Shown: piece by piece, positions 8,798 to 17,614 of the stretch
Layout of the letters: each line of letters begins with the position of its first letter
Position numbering within the stretch: position 1 is the first letter of the stretch
NCBI RefSeq assembly: GCF_014205795.1
Contig: NZ_JACHCN010000006.1
Location: 62,001-126,000, forward strand
Direction of reading: 5' to 3'
Source of the DNA: Rhodanobacter sp. MP7CTX1
GTDB taxonomy: Bacteria; Pseudomonadota; Gammaproteobacteria; Xanthomonadales; Rhodanobacteraceae
DNA: 64,000 nucleotides
Program-made: the position numbers and the translations under genes
The notes under the pieces: generated by a model
The model's database searches: none
Told to the model about the DNA's origin: nothing
What the model saw: only the letters and a program-made list of their open reading frames with translations

Positions 8798-11452
8798 TTA
8801 GAACTTGAAGCCGACCTTCACACCTATCACGCGCGGACGCACCGGTACCTGAGACTCAATAAACTGGGCCGAGGAAGTGAACACGCTGGCATGACTGTTG
8901 TTGAGGTTGGTGCCGTAAAGCGACACGTTCCAGTTGTCCTTGGCCACGCCCAGCGATGCGTCGACGGTGGTATACGCAGCCTGCAGGTAACGCAGCTCCA
9001 CCGTGGTGACGTCCGTCACGCCCGCGCCGCTCGGATAGGTTGCCGGCTGGTTGTACATCGAACCGGTCCGATTTGCGCCAACCTGCCAGAACGCCTTGTA
9101 GGCATCCCCGAACGTCCAGTCGTAGCGCAGGCGCACATTGAACTGCGAGCGGGGCGAGAATGCCGGCGTGCTACCCACTTCGCCGAAAGGATTGGCGAAC
9201 GACGCCAGGGCCCCAATGGTTCCGGTTTCGACAATGCAGGCGCCGAAGTTGGCCGACGCCGGAATATTGTTGACCAGGCATGGGGAGTTGGTCTGTTTGG
9301 CATGATTGAGCGAACCCGAGCTCATGATCGACAGGCCATCGGTGATCCGCGCCTGGAATTGCAGTTCCAGGCCATCCACCTTGTAGTTCGGACCGTTGAC
9401 CGCGAAGGTGGTGTTACCCAGCACCAACGGGTTGAAGAATTGCATCTGCACGTTGTCCCACCGCATGTCATACACCGAGGCGTTGAACAGCATGCGGTCA
9501 TCGAAGAACGTGGTTTTGAAGCCGACCTCGTTATTGGTCAGCGTGTCGGGCGCGTAGCTGGTCGGCTTCTGGTACTGCGGCTGGCCATCAAGCTTCGCCA
9601 CCTGAGAAGTGGTGCGGTTGAAACCGCCCGGACGGAAGCCTTGCGAGAAGGTGTAGTACACCATCGTGTTCGGTGCAATGTGCCACAGCAGGTTCGCACG
9701 GCTTTTGAAGCCATGGTACGTGGTGTGGTAATTCATCGTCGTGTCATCGCCCACGTAGGTGCCGTTGGGTACGTTCACCTGGCTGGCGGTGGTATAGAAC
9801 TCCGTACCGGTCTGCCATTCGGAGTAGTGGTAATAACGCGTGCCGGCGGTCGCGGTCAGGACATCCGGAATGATGTCATACGACGCCGAGCCGAACAGTG
9901 CTTCCTGCTTGTAGCCGCGCTGTTCGACTTCGCCGAAGGCCGTGTTGTCGGGGAGCATGACGCCCGGCGAGGACATCGCGTTGGCCACGCAGGGCGCACC
10001 GTCGGCGAGCGCGCTGGCGAGGTTCTGCGGCGTACAGGACGGTATGGTCTTGTAGTTGAAGTCCATGTGATCGTCGATGTTGAAGTCTTCATAGAACAGA
10101 CCGCCGATGGCACGGAAGCGGTAGTCTTCCGGTGTGCTGAATCGCAGCTCATGGCTCTGGTGGGTGCTGGCCACCTGGTCGTTCCAATAACCGATCGGCG
10201 AATAGCAGATCGGCTTGCCGGCGCTGGACAGACCCGCCGAGGTACCGGTGCAGCTGTAATACATGCCACCGGCACTGCGCGAATAGTTGGTGTAGTCCTG
10301 CTGCTCGCTGATGTGACGATTGGTGAAGCCGCCGGCATACACCAGCGAGAGATCGCCAATCTGGCCATTCAACGTCCAGGCGCTGTTGGTGTAATGGTCG
10401 TTGTTCCAGGCCGGCACGAACGCGGTGATCTGATTGGTGCCGAGCGTCTGGCCGTCCGAACCCACCGGGTACGTCGAGGACTGGCCCTTGGCATCCAGGT
10501 TCTGATAGCTCTCGGCGATCAGCAGGTTCCAGTCGTCGTTGATCTTCCACAGCCCGGAAAGGCGAGCGCCTTGGTAGTCGACGGGATTCCAGTCCTTCTG
10601 CGCCACGTCAAAATTATTGGCAACCGATGTACCACCGGCGGCCACGTAAGGCGCCATCGCACCGCCGCCGTCCGTCGGCTGGCGAGTGAAGGTGCTCGGC
10701 ACGTTGTCGATGTAACCACCCTGATGATCGTTGAAGATCACGCCACGCACCGCGAACGTACCGGGAATGATCGGCAGGTTCAGCTCCGCGTTGGCTGAAT
10801 TGTTCGGGCCGCCGCCGGCAGTGACGCCGGCGCTGGCTTCGACATTGCCGCCGAACTTGTCGAGATTCGGCTTGTTGGTGATGTAGCGCACGGCACCGGC
10901 TTCGGCGCCACCGCCGAACAGCGTGCCCTGCGGACCTTCGAGCACTTCGACGCGCTCCATGTCCACCATATAGACATCGAGATTACGCGCCGGGAATTGC
11001 ATCGACTGGTCGTCCAGATAGACGGCCACGTTCGGGAACGGTGCAATGGATGCGCTGGACTGGTTGCCGAGAAAGCCGGTGCTCAGGCCGCGCATGTAGA
11101 TGTTGCCCTGGCCCGGACCGTTCGCGGCAAAGGTCACGTTTGGCAGGTATTTGATCAGGTCATTGAATGACGAGACGTTCAACTGCTGCAACGTCGTGCC
11201 GGTGAATGCCTGAATCGTGATCGGCACGTCCTGGATGTCCTGGACGGTGTGCTGAGCTGTGACGGCAACCGTCTGCAGCGTGGTGGCACCGGACGACGCA
11301 GCGGGCGACGCGGCAACGGCGGTTGCGGCGGCCGCGGGTGTGCTCGCGGCCGGTGCGTTGTTGATGGGTGCGGTGTTGTCTTCAGCGGCATAGGACACGC
11401 GGCATGCAACTAGCGCAGTCAGCACCGCGAAGGCGATCTTATTGGCTTTCAA
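8798..11452 (-). CDS. TonB-dependent outer-membrane receptor
   Basis: An 884-residue TonB-dependent transporter. A cleavable signal peptide (cut likely after VSYA) precedes an Ala/Pro-rich linker and a TonB-box-like segment (TVAVTAQ, about residue 60). The plug domain follows (IQDVPITIQAF to VEVLEGPQGTLFGGG, about 73-180), then the 22-strand barrel, ending in an aromatic residue (VGFKF) as expected for BAM-assembled barrels. It imports an unidentified large or scarce substrate using proton-motive force via TonB-ExbBD. It is divergent from the DUF5690 transporter-like gene, and the 611-base gap between them contains a site resembling the PhnF operator. A phosphonate-linked substrate is therefore a hypothesis only. 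Confidence 0.93.
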   Translation of the reverse strand: MKANKIAFAVLTALVACRVSYAAEDNTAPINNAPAASTPAAAATAVAASPAASSGATTLQTVAVTAQHTVQDIQDVPITIQAFTGTTLQQLNVSSFNDLIKYLPNVTFAANGPGQGNIYMRGLSTGFLGNQSSASIAPFPNVAVYLDDQSMQFPARNLDVYMVDMERVEVLEGPQGTLFGGGAEAGAVRYITNKPNLDKFGGNVEASAGVTAGGGPNNSANAELNLPIIPGTFAVRGVIFNDHQGGYIDNVPSTFTRQPTDGGGAMAPYVAAGGTSVANNFDVAQKDWNPVDYQGARLSGLWKINDDWNLLIAESYQNLDAKGQSSTYPVGSDGQTLGTNQITAFVPAWNNDHYTNSAWTLNGQIGDLSLVYAGGFTNRHISEQQDYTNYSRSAGGMYYSCTGTSAGLSSAGKPICYSPIGYWNDQVASTHQSHELRFSTPEDYRFRAIGGLFYEDFNIDDHMDFNYKTIPSCTPQNLASALADGAPCVANAMSSPGVMLPDNTAFGEVEQRGYKQEALFGSASYDIIPDVLTATAGTRYYHYSEWQTGTEFYTTASQVNVPNGTYVGDDTTMNYHTTYHGFKSRANLLWHIAPNTMVYYTFSQGFRPGGFNRTTSQVAKLDGQPQYQKPTSYAPDTLTNNEVGFKTTFFDDRMLFNASVYDMRWDNVQMQFFNPLVLGNTTFAVNGPNYKVDGLELQFQARITDGLSIMSSGSLNHAKQTNSPCLVNNIPASANFGACIVETGTIGALASFANPFGEVGSTPAFSPRSQFNVRLRYDWTFGDAYKAFWQVGANRTGSMYNQPATYPSGAGVTDVTTVELRYLQAAYTTVDASLGVAKDNWNVSLYGTNLNNSHASVFTSSAQFIESQVPVRPRVIGVKVGFKF

Positions 11453-12063
11453 GTGTCTCTCCAGATGGTCTTTAGCTGAGTGTCACAACGACGCGGCATC
11501 AGCCGTCAGCGACGCGAGTGGCGCCGCTGACGGCATGGGCGGTTGTGGAGTCATTGGATTTCGCGGGCAACAGTTGCGACAGGTCGCACAAGGCATCGTC
11601 GAGTGCGGTGCAACGCCGTTAAGCACCCTCAAGGTGAGTAAAAAAGTTCAAGCGTTCCCCTAGGCATGCCTTGCGGATGACGGCACGTCGTATTTCAGCT
11701 GAGTCTCATTGCATGCGTGTTGTGCGGGTATTGCGCCGCGACGTCGCGGATGCGACATCCTGGGCTAGTCATCTAGATCGGCTTGTCTAAATGAAGCACG
11801 ACGAGTGGCGCGAGCGCGACCACTCCTGGCGCACTCCCCACGGCTGGTCGCACAACGCAAGAAGTTTCAGTCATTGGTCAATGGCGCAGCTGACTGCAGA
11901 CAGGAGACGCGCTCCGCGCAAATTTTTCCGGTGACTGCACGTGCGGTCTTTCTCTGTTCCGTAGATTCGAGCTACGCCAGATCCGCCTTCCGGCCTAGAC
12001 AACGCCACGACGCTGTCATGTGCTGGCCACAACATGCCGGACACTCCGCAAAGGGTTGTCGGT
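11453..12063. other. Long divergent intergenic region
   Basis: About 600 bases between the TonB receptor (minus) and DUF5690 gene (plus). It carries a PhnF-operator-like site at 11762-11779. Isolated half-sites TGTCTAA (11784-11790) and CTAGACA (11995-12001) resemble the arm of the phn operator. No convincing protein gene is visible; the open frames here are short and lack ribosome binding sites. Confidence 0.5.
11762..11779. promoter_or_regulatory. Candidate second PhnF operator
   Basis: The core CTAGTCATCTAGA matches the reverse complement of the phnF-phnG operator (CTAGTTATCTAGA) at 12 of 13 positions, and 13 of 18 over the whole site. Both have two CTAG tetranucleotides separated by four bases. 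CTAG is rare in most bacterial genomes, which makes chance agreement less likely. The site is about 285 bases upstream of the DUF5690 start and about 310 from the TonB receptor start. Binding is inferred. Confidence 0.45.
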
Positions 12064-13365
12064 ATGCGTTTCGCTTCCTGGCTGTCTGGCCAACATCGTC
12101 ATCGAATGGCGATCAATCTGCTTGCTGGCGGCGCCGCATTTCTCGCGTACGCCTCGATGTATGCGTTCCGCAAGCCATTTACGGCCGCCGAGTTTGCCGG
12201 CCTGCATTTCGCCGGCGTTGACTACAAGGTGTGGCTGGTCATCGCCCAGGTGTTCGGTTACATGCTCAGCAAGGTTCGGGGGATTACCTGGATCGCCGAG
12301 ATGCAACGCCAGAATCGCGCCCAGGCATTGGCCGGACTCATCGGCTTTTCCTGGCTGGCGCTGCTTGGCTTTGCATTGATTCCGGCTCCGTGGAACATCG
12401 CCTGCCTGTTCCTCAACGGATTGCCACTCGGCATGGTGTGGGGGGTGATCTTCGGTTACCTGGAGGGCCGGCGCGCTACGGAACTCATGGGCGCCTTCAT
12501 GTGTGCCAGCTTCATTGTCGCTTCTGGCGTGGTGAAAACAGTGGGCAAGTACCTGATGGTCAGGTACGGAGTCAGCGAGTTCTGGATGCCGTTTGTCACC
12601 GGCATGGTGTTCGTGCCACCGCTATGTCTAGCGACGTGGGTGCTCGAACGCCTGCCGCCGCCGAGTGCCGACGACATGGCCGCGCGCAGTGCGCGCATGC
12701 CGATGGATGCGCGAAGTCGCAGCGCCTTCCTGGCACGCTTTCTGCCCGGCATAGTCATGATTGCGATGGCGTATGTCGCTCTGACGGTGATGCGCGATTT
12801 CCGCGACAACTTTGCGGCCGAGATCTGGGCCGACCTCGGCCTTGGCAGCAGCGCCGCCGTGTTCACCCAGACCGAGGTGCCGATTGCCATCGCCGTGCTA
12901 CTGATCACCGCCTGCACAATGCTGGTGCGTGACAACTTCAAGGCGCTGATGCTGAACCATGTGATGATCTTCAGCGGCTTTGCCCTCGCCGTGATCGCCA
13001 CCTGGCTGCACAGTCGTGGAATGATCGACCCGGTATGGTGGGTCGGCGGCAGCGGCTTTGGTTTGTACCTCGCTTACGTGCCGTACAACTGCACGTTTTT
13101 CGAACGCCTGCTGGCGACGTTCCGGGTGGGCGGCAACGTCGGCTTCATCATGTATATCTCGGACGCCAGCGGATATATGGGCAGCGTCGCCATCATTCTG
13201 TTCAAGGAATTCGGCGGCATGCACCTGTCTTGGTCGGCGTTTTATGCCAGTACTGTGGTTGCGCTCTCCGGCATCGGCATGCTGATCACCCTCAGTTCGG
13301 CCTTCTACTTCCACGCCAAGGCCCGGCGTGTCGAGATGCCGGCCGCGATGCCGACACTCGCCTGA
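12064..13365 (+). CDS. DUF5690 family membrane protein, MFS-like (candidate transporter)
   Basis: Polytopic inner-membrane protein of about 433 residues with roughly 12 hydrophobic segments, resembling major-facilitator-type carriers of the DUF5690 family. Conserved features include MYAFRKPFTAA near the first span, KVRGITWIAEMQR after the second, and VPYNCTFFERLLATFR near the C-terminal half. I start at ATG 12064, which has AAAGGG eight bases upstream; ATG 12034 is the in-frame alternative without a clear site. It is convergent with phnN and next to the C-P lyase cluster, which has no PhnCDE importer in this window. A role in moving phosphonates or their breakdown products is therefore plausible, but the substrate is not known. 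Confidence 0.7.
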   Translation: MRFASWLSGQHRHRMAINLLAGGAAFLAYASMYAFRKPFTAAEFAGLHFAGVDYKVWLVIAQVFGYMLSKVRGITWIAEMQRQNRAQALAGLIGFSWLALLGFALIPAPWNIACLFLNGLPLGMVWGVIFGYLEGRRATELMGAFMCASFIVASGVVKTVGKYLMVRYGVSEFWMPFVTGMVFVPPLCLATWVLERLPPPSADDMAARSARMPMDARSRSAFLARFLPGIVMIAMAYVALTVMRDFRDNFAAEIWADLGLGSSAAVFTQTEVPIAIAVLLITACTMLVRDNFKALMLNHVMIFSGFALAVIATWLHSRGMIDPVWWVGGSGFGLYLAYVPYNCTFFERLLATFRVGGNVGFIMYISDASGYMGSVAIILFKEFGGMHLSWSAFYASTVVALSGIGMLITLSSAFYFHAKARRVEMPAAMPTLA

Positions 13366-13407
13366 GTCATTGCATCGGGAGGAAGCCGCCGACGATTCCT
13401 TTTCGAC

Positions 13408-13953
13408 TCAGCGAGACTGCGTTATGGCTTTCAACAAGGTGTCGCCGGCGTCGTTGAGGCTGCCGTCGTTGTGAATCACCAGCGCACCGCACGGCGCCTG
13501 ATAGGCATCGTGGCGCGCGATTCGTGCGGCAATATCCGCGTCGCTCTCGCGACCCCGCGCAGCGAGGCGGGCGGCGATGGTTTCGCTACTGGCGGTGATC
13601 ACCACTGGTTGCAGCGCGGGGAAGCGATCGCGCGCCTGCGGGTAGGCATCGCGCGAACCATTCACCAGGACCGTCACTCCGTGATCCAGCCAGTGCTCGA
13701 TTTCGCGACCAATACCGTAGTGCAGACCATGGGCTTGCCAGGTCAACGCGAACAGGCCGCGATGGGCACGAGATAGGAACTCCGCCTCGCTCAAAGCCAC
13801 ATGGTTTTCGCCACCTGCATCCGCCGGTCGGGTGATGTAGCGGTGTGCGCAGAGTACGTCGTGGGATACACCATGCGCCCGCACCCAGCCAAGTACGCTG
13901 TCCTTGCCCACACCCGATGGACCCATCACGTAGTACAAGCGTCCTTCACTCAT
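13408..13953 (-). CDS. phnN: Ribose 1,5-bisphosphokinase PhnN
   Basis: Phosphorylates ribose 1,5-bisphosphate to PRPP, salvaging the ribose unit released after C-P bond cleavage. The 181-residue protein has a guanylate-kinase-like fold with a P-loop GPSGVGKDS at residues 11-19. It starts at 13953, where its ATG overlaps the stop of the DUF1045 gene in an ATGA. The upstream in-frame ATG at 13980 would run back into that gene. It is the last gene of the phnF-DUF1045-phnN minus-strand unit. Confidence 0.88.
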   Translation of the reverse strand: MSEGRLYYVMGPSGVGKDSVLGWVRAHGVSHDVLCAHRYITRPADAGGENHVALSEAEFLSRAHRGLFALTWQAHGLHYGIGREIEHWLDHGVTVLVNGSRDAYPQARDRFPALQPVVITASSETIAARLAARGRESDADIAARIARHDAYQAPCGALVIHNDGSLNDAGDTLLKAITQSR

Positions 13954-14627
13954 GGCGTGTACTCCATGTCTGGTGCGCACAAGGGAATCCGCTCAACCAG
14001 CTCGAACGCGCCGTCCGGCATGACTTCACGACAGATGGACAGCGCATCCACTCGCGTCGACGGAAGCTCGGCCACACGTGGTGCCAACCATTGGCGCATG
14101 GCTTGTTCTTCAAACTCGGTGGCGGGCGCTGACAACGTAAGGTGAAAGCGGTAGCGATCCAGTACATAGGGATAGCCATAGTCTCGAAGCAAGGCGATTT
14201 CATCCGCATCGAGACCGACGCTGCGACGATCCATCACCACGTTCGACAAAGGGGCACACAAGGGCAGCAATGCCTTCAGGCAGGTTGCAGCCAGCTGCCT
14301 GGGCGCGAGGCCGTCAACACAGGGGCGCAGAGCAAGAAAGCCGGCTAGCCGATGAATGTGCATCGGGAATTCAAACGATGCGCGAGCGTGCGCAACCGAG
14401 GTGATTGCACGACGCACATCGGCGTAGGTGACGTTGCCCATCGGCGTGAAAGGGGCGCGGATCGTCGCATGCCAACCGTAGCGACGTACCTTGACCAGTA
14501 ACGCATTTCGTCGTTCTGCGCTGATGCCTGGCAGTTCCGGCGCATCGGTCGACGACGCCAGCCAGTCATGACCCAGGCGCCCCAGCGCGCCGTCGCCGGT
14601 GGGGCAGAAATAAATCGCATAACGCAT
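13950..14627 (-). CDS. DUF1045 phosphonate-operon protein, 2H phosphoesterase fold
   Basis: A 225-residue cytoplasmic protein of the DUF1045 family regularly found in phn operons. Two HxT motifs typical of 2H phosphoesterases are visible: HAT (53-55, in YGWHATIRAPF) and HLT (162-164, in RFHLTLSAP). These would form a symmetric active site acting on 2',3'- or 1,2-cyclic phosphates or similar esters. It sits between phnF and phnN with TGATG and ATGA overlaps, hence translational coupling. Because no phnP is present in the window, it may open the 5-phosphoribosyl 1,2-cyclic phosphate made by C-P lyase; this is inference. The start is ATG 14627; the preceding codon is TTG. Confidence 0.82.
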   Translation of the reverse strand: MRYAIYFCPTGDGALGRLGHDWLASSTDAPELPGISAERRNALLVKVRRYGWHATIRAPFTPMGNVTYADVRRAITSVAHARASFEFPMHIHRLAGFLALRPCVDGLAPRQLAATCLKALLPLCAPLSNVVMDRRSVGLDADEIALLRDYGYPYVLDRYRFHLTLSAPATEFEEQAMRQWLAPRVAELPSTRVDALSICREVMPDGAFELVERIPLCAPDMEYTP

Positions 14628-15358
14628 CAATCACCCGCCATCAGCACGAGCTGCACCCAGTCACCCGAAAAGCGCGTGATGCCATATTGCACCGGCATGC
14701 CACGCGGATCCGCATTGATCGATTGCACATGCAGTATGGGGCGGTTGGCGGGCTGCTTCATCAGCCGCGCGGTGTGGGCGTCCGGTAGGCGCGCCGAAAC
14801 GCGGGTGTGCTTGCGCACGTAGTCGGTGATGCCGAATTCGTTCAGCGTCTGGGTGACTGACTGCGTACGCCGATAGATCGCTGGTAGTCCGGGAAAACGC
14901 GCCGCCGGAAAATACGCCGTGCTGTGATCGACGATGTGGCCATCGGCCCGGCTCATCGTTTCGATGCGATAGACATACTCGTTGCGCCCAAGGCCCAGCG
15001 CTTCTGCCACCTGCGTCGGCGGTAGCTCGCGGGCGTCTTCCAGGATCTCGGTGTCCGTGTCGACATTGAGGTTGCGCATGTTCTGGTTGAAGCGAGTGCG
15101 CCGGCTGATTGGGTAGTCCAGCGCCTGCTCTTGCACGAACGTACCGCGCCCCTGTTCGGTGCGCACCAGATTGCGCTGCTCCAGCGTCGCCATGGCTCGA
15201 CGCACGGTGTGGCGGTTGACGTCGAAACGGGTAGCCAACTCCTGCGCCGAGGGCAACATCTGGCCCTGCGGCAACCTTCCCTTAAGGATGTCGTCGGCGA
15301 GGATGTCGCCTATCTGGCTCCATAGCGCCACGCCACGCCCGCGCTCGATTTCGCTCAT
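14627..15358 (-). CDS. phnF: GntR/HutC-family repressor PhnF
   Basis: A 243-residue transcription factor. The N-terminal winged helix is at about residues 12-76 (LPSAQELATRFDVNRHTVRRAM), and a C-terminal UTRA effector-binding domain at about 95-238, as in HutC-subfamily GntR regulators. It is divergent from phnG, with a strong palindrome in between. It probably represses both the C-P lyase operon and its own unit, and responds to a phosphonate-pathway metabolite or phosphate status. Its stop overlaps the start of the DUF1045 gene. Confidence 0.88.
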   Translation of the reverse strand: MSEIERGRGVALWSQIGDILADDILKGRLPQGQMLPSAQELATRFDVNRHTVRRAMATLEQRNLVRTEQGRGTFVQEQALDYPISRRTRFNQNMRNLNVDTDTEILEDARELPPTQVAEALGLGRNEYVYRIETMSRADGHIVDHSTAYFPAARFPGLPAIYRRTQSVTQTLNEFGITDYVRKHTRVSARLPDAHTARLMKQPANRPILHVQSINADPRGMPVQYGITRFSGDWVQLVLMAGD

Positions 15359-15446
15359 ACCACTTCACCCGCCTGTCTATTCACCGTCATGGCAGCGGCA
15401 CGCTGGCCTGCTGGAATGCATTGCGTCGGGTCAGTACGACCCGGTC

Positions 15447-15464
15447 TGTCTAGATAACTAGACA
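15447..15464. promoter_or_regulatory. PhnF operator palindrome
   Basis: Perfect inverted repeat TGTCTAG-ATAA-CTAGACA between the divergent phnF (start 15358) and phnG (start 15489). HutC-type GntR regulators commonly bind GTCTA-containing palindromes, so this is very probably the PhnF binding site. It lies 24 bases before the phnG start codon, where it could block transcription initiation or early elongation. Confidence 0.75.
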
Positions 15465-15488
15465 TTTGTGACAAGCGAAGGAATCCCC

Positions 15489-15938
15489 ATGGACACCCCC
15501 CCACACCTGGCGCGTGCGCAATGGATGTCACTGCTCGCGCAAGCCGAGCCAGCCGAGCTGGCACAGGCCATGGAAGCGTTTGCGCCACCTGCCGATGCCA
15601 CCACCTGGCTGCGACCGCCGCAGACCGGCCTTTACATGTTGCGAGGCCGGATTGGCGGCACCGGACCGCAGTTCAATCTTGGAGAGGTCAGCGTGACCCG
15701 CTGTAGCGTGCAGATCGGCGAGCGCATCGGCCACGCGTGGGTGCGCGGCAGCAACGCTCGTCACGCCGAACTGGCCGCTTGCGCCGATGCGTTGATGCAG
15801 GACGCCGATCAACACCCACATTTGCACGCACAGGTATTGGAGCCCTTGCGCCAGTCCCTGCATGGACGCCGCGCGACCGCCAGTCGAAAGGCGGCAGCGA
15901 GCAAGGTGGAGTTCTTCACCGTGGTGCGGGGCGAATGA
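15489..15938 (+). CDS. phnG: C-P lyase core subunit PhnG
   Basis: A 149-residue subunit, close to the 150 residues of the E. coli protein. With PhnH, PhnI and PhnJ it forms the C-P lyase core complex. Together with PhnI and PhnL it couples the phosphonate to ribose triphosphate from ATP, displacing adenine. I start at ATG 15489, which has AAGGA at 15478-15482; upstream in-frame codons would begin within the operator-to-RBS region. The stop overlaps the phnH start (ATGA). It is the first gene of phnGHIJKLM. Confidence 0.92.
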   Translation: MDTPPHLARAQWMSLLAQAEPAELAQAMEAFAPPADATTWLRPPQTGLYMLRGRIGGTGPQFNLGEVSVTRCSVQIGERIGHAWVRGSNARHAELAACADALMQDADQHPHLHAQVLEPLRQSLHGRRATASRKAAASKVEFFTVVRGE

Positions 15939-16513
15939 TGCTTGCCGCCTTTGCCCACCCCGTATTCGATAGCCAGCGCAACTTTCGCGAGCTGCTGCAG
16001 GCCATGGCCCGACCCGCTGTTCCGCGCCTGGTGCCGACGCCGGCCGCGGCGCCTGCCCCGATCTTGCCGGCAACCATGGCCGTCTTGCTGACCTTGTGTG
16101 ACGCCGATACGGCACTTTGGCTGCAACAGCCCAACGAAGAGGTGGCATCGCACCTGCGCTTCCACGCCGGTGTGCGGCTGGTGCAGGAGCCAGCCGATGC
16201 TGATTTTGCGCTGATCACCGAACCGTCCTCGATGCCGCCGCTGGCCCGGTTCGCCCATGGCGAGCTGCGCTATCCGGACCGTTCGGCCAGCCTGATCGTG
16301 CAGGTCGAAGGCTTTGACGGCAACGCCGGCAGGCGCTTCGCGGGCCCCGGCATCAACGACGTCGAACAGCTGGCGATCGCAGGCTTGCCGGCCGAGTTCT
16401 GGCAACAGCGTGCCGCGATGAGCGCGCAATTGCCGCTGGGTGTTGACCTGATCTTTATTTCCGGGGAGCGCATGGTCGCGCTGCCACGTACGACCCGCGT
16501 TTTGGAGGATTGA
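15935..16513 (+). CDS. phnH: C-P lyase core subunit PhnH
   Basis: A 192-residue protein starting MMLAAFAHPVFDSQRNFRELL, a typical PhnH N-terminus and close to the usual length (about 194). It is a structural subunit of the PhnGHIJ core with a PLP-transferase-like fold but no cofactor. The start at 15935 overlaps the phnG stop, and a second ATG follows at 15938. The stop directly abuts the phnI ATG. Confidence 0.92.
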   Translation: MMLAAFAHPVFDSQRNFRELLQAMARPAVPRLVPTPAAAPAPILPATMAVLLTLCDADTALWLQQPNEEVASHLRFHAGVRLVQEPADADFALITEPSSMPPLARFAHGELRYPDRSASLIVQVEGFDGNAGRRFAGPGINDVEQLAIAGLPAEFWQQRAAMSAQLPLGVDLIFISGERMVALPRTTRVLED

Positions 16514-17614
16514 ATGTACGTTGCCGTCAAAGGCGGCGAGCAGGCCATTACCCGCTCGCTGCAACTGCTCGCCGAAGCGCGTCGAGGCGATCTGGCCACA
16601 CCCGAGTTGACGCTGGATCAGATTCGCCAGCAGTTGCGCCTGGGTGTTGCCCGGGTCATGCAGGAAGGTTCTCTGTACGACGAGGAGCTGGCGGCGATGG
16701 CGATCCGCCAGGCCGCTGGAGACATGCTGGAGGCGATCTTTTTACTGCGCGCCTATCGCACCACGCTGCGCCGCTTCGGCTACACCCAACCTCTGGATAC
16801 CAATGCGATGCGCGTGCATCGTCGCGTTTCGGGCACCTTCAAGGATGTGCCCGGCGGTCAGGTGCTTGGCCCAACCTACGACTACACCCAGCGCTTGCTT
16901 GAGTTTGAATCCGCTGCGACGAGTGAGCCGGTAGAGGCAGCGGAGCCGCTGCCGGATGCAATGCCCCGCGTGCTCGACCTGCTGGATGCCGAAGCCTTGA
17001 TCGAGCGCATCGATGCCGGCACCGACCCCGAACCTGCCGACCTTACCCGTGAGCCGTTGATGTTTCCGGCCGATCGCGCCACCCGCCTGCAAAACCTTGC
17101 GCGCGGTGATGAGGGCTTCCTGCTTGGGATGGCCTATTCCACCCAGCGTGGCTATGCCGAAACCCATCCCTTCGCGGGCGAAATCCGTATGGGCGAAGTC
17201 GATGTGCTGATCTGCCCGGAGGAGCTTGGCTTCACCATCGAGATCGGCTCGATCACTTTGACCGAGTGCCAGATGATCAACCAGTTCCATGGTGGCAACG
17301 GCCTGCCCCCACAGTTCACGCGCGGCTATGGCCTGTGCATGGGCGAAGGCGAGCGAAAGGCGATGTCGATGGCGCTGGTCGACCGCACGCTTCGTTGCGA
17401 CGAACTCGGCGAACCGTCGTATGCGCCGGCACAAAACCATGAGTTCGTTTTGTCGCATTCGGACAGCGTGGAAGCCTCCGGCTTTGTGCAGCACCTGAAA
17501 TTGCCACATTACGTGGACTTCCAGGCGGAACTGTCGCTGCTGCGCACGTTGAGTGCGCAGCATGCGCAGCGTGCCAGGGACGAGGAAGTCACCACGCAGG
17601 AGACCTCGTCATGA
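16514..17614 (+). CDS. phnI: C-P lyase core subunit PhnI (nucleosidase component)
   Basis: A 366-residue protein starting MYVAVKGGEQAI, the family signature. In the complex it displaces adenine from ATP so that the phosphonate is joined to ribose 5-triphosphate; by itself PhnI is a purine nucleosidase. A GGAGG ribosome binding site lies in the end of phnH, seven bases from the ATG. The stop overlaps the phnJ start by four bases. The length is about 12 residues more than E. coli PhnI. Confidence 0.93.
   Translation: MYVAVKGGEQAITRSLQLLAEARRGDLATPELTLDQIRQQLRLGVARVMQEGSLYDEELAAMAIRQAAGDMLEAIFLLRAYRTTLRRFGYTQPLDTNAMRVHRRVSGTFKDVPGGQVLGPTYDYTQRLLEFESAATSEPVEAAEPLPDAMPRVLDLLDAEALIERIDAGTDPEPADLTREPLMFPADRATRLQNLARGDEGFLLGMAYSTQRGYAETHPFAGEIRMGEVDVLICPEELGFTIEIGSITLTECQMINQFHGGNGLPPQFTRGYGLCMGEGERKAMSMALVDRTLRCDELGEPSYAPAQNHEFVLSHSDSVEASGFVQHLKLPHYVDFQAELSLLRTLSAQHAQRARDEEVTTQETSS

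Noticed and set aside
8705-10798. 697-codon plus-strand frame opposite the TonB receptor
   Set aside because: Low-complexity Arg/Val/His text without a family pattern; the receptor on the other strand has all diagnostic motifs.
11805-12221. 138-codon frame overlapping the DUF5690 start
   Set aside because: Arg/Ala-rich and overlaps a well-supported membrane protein gene in another frame.
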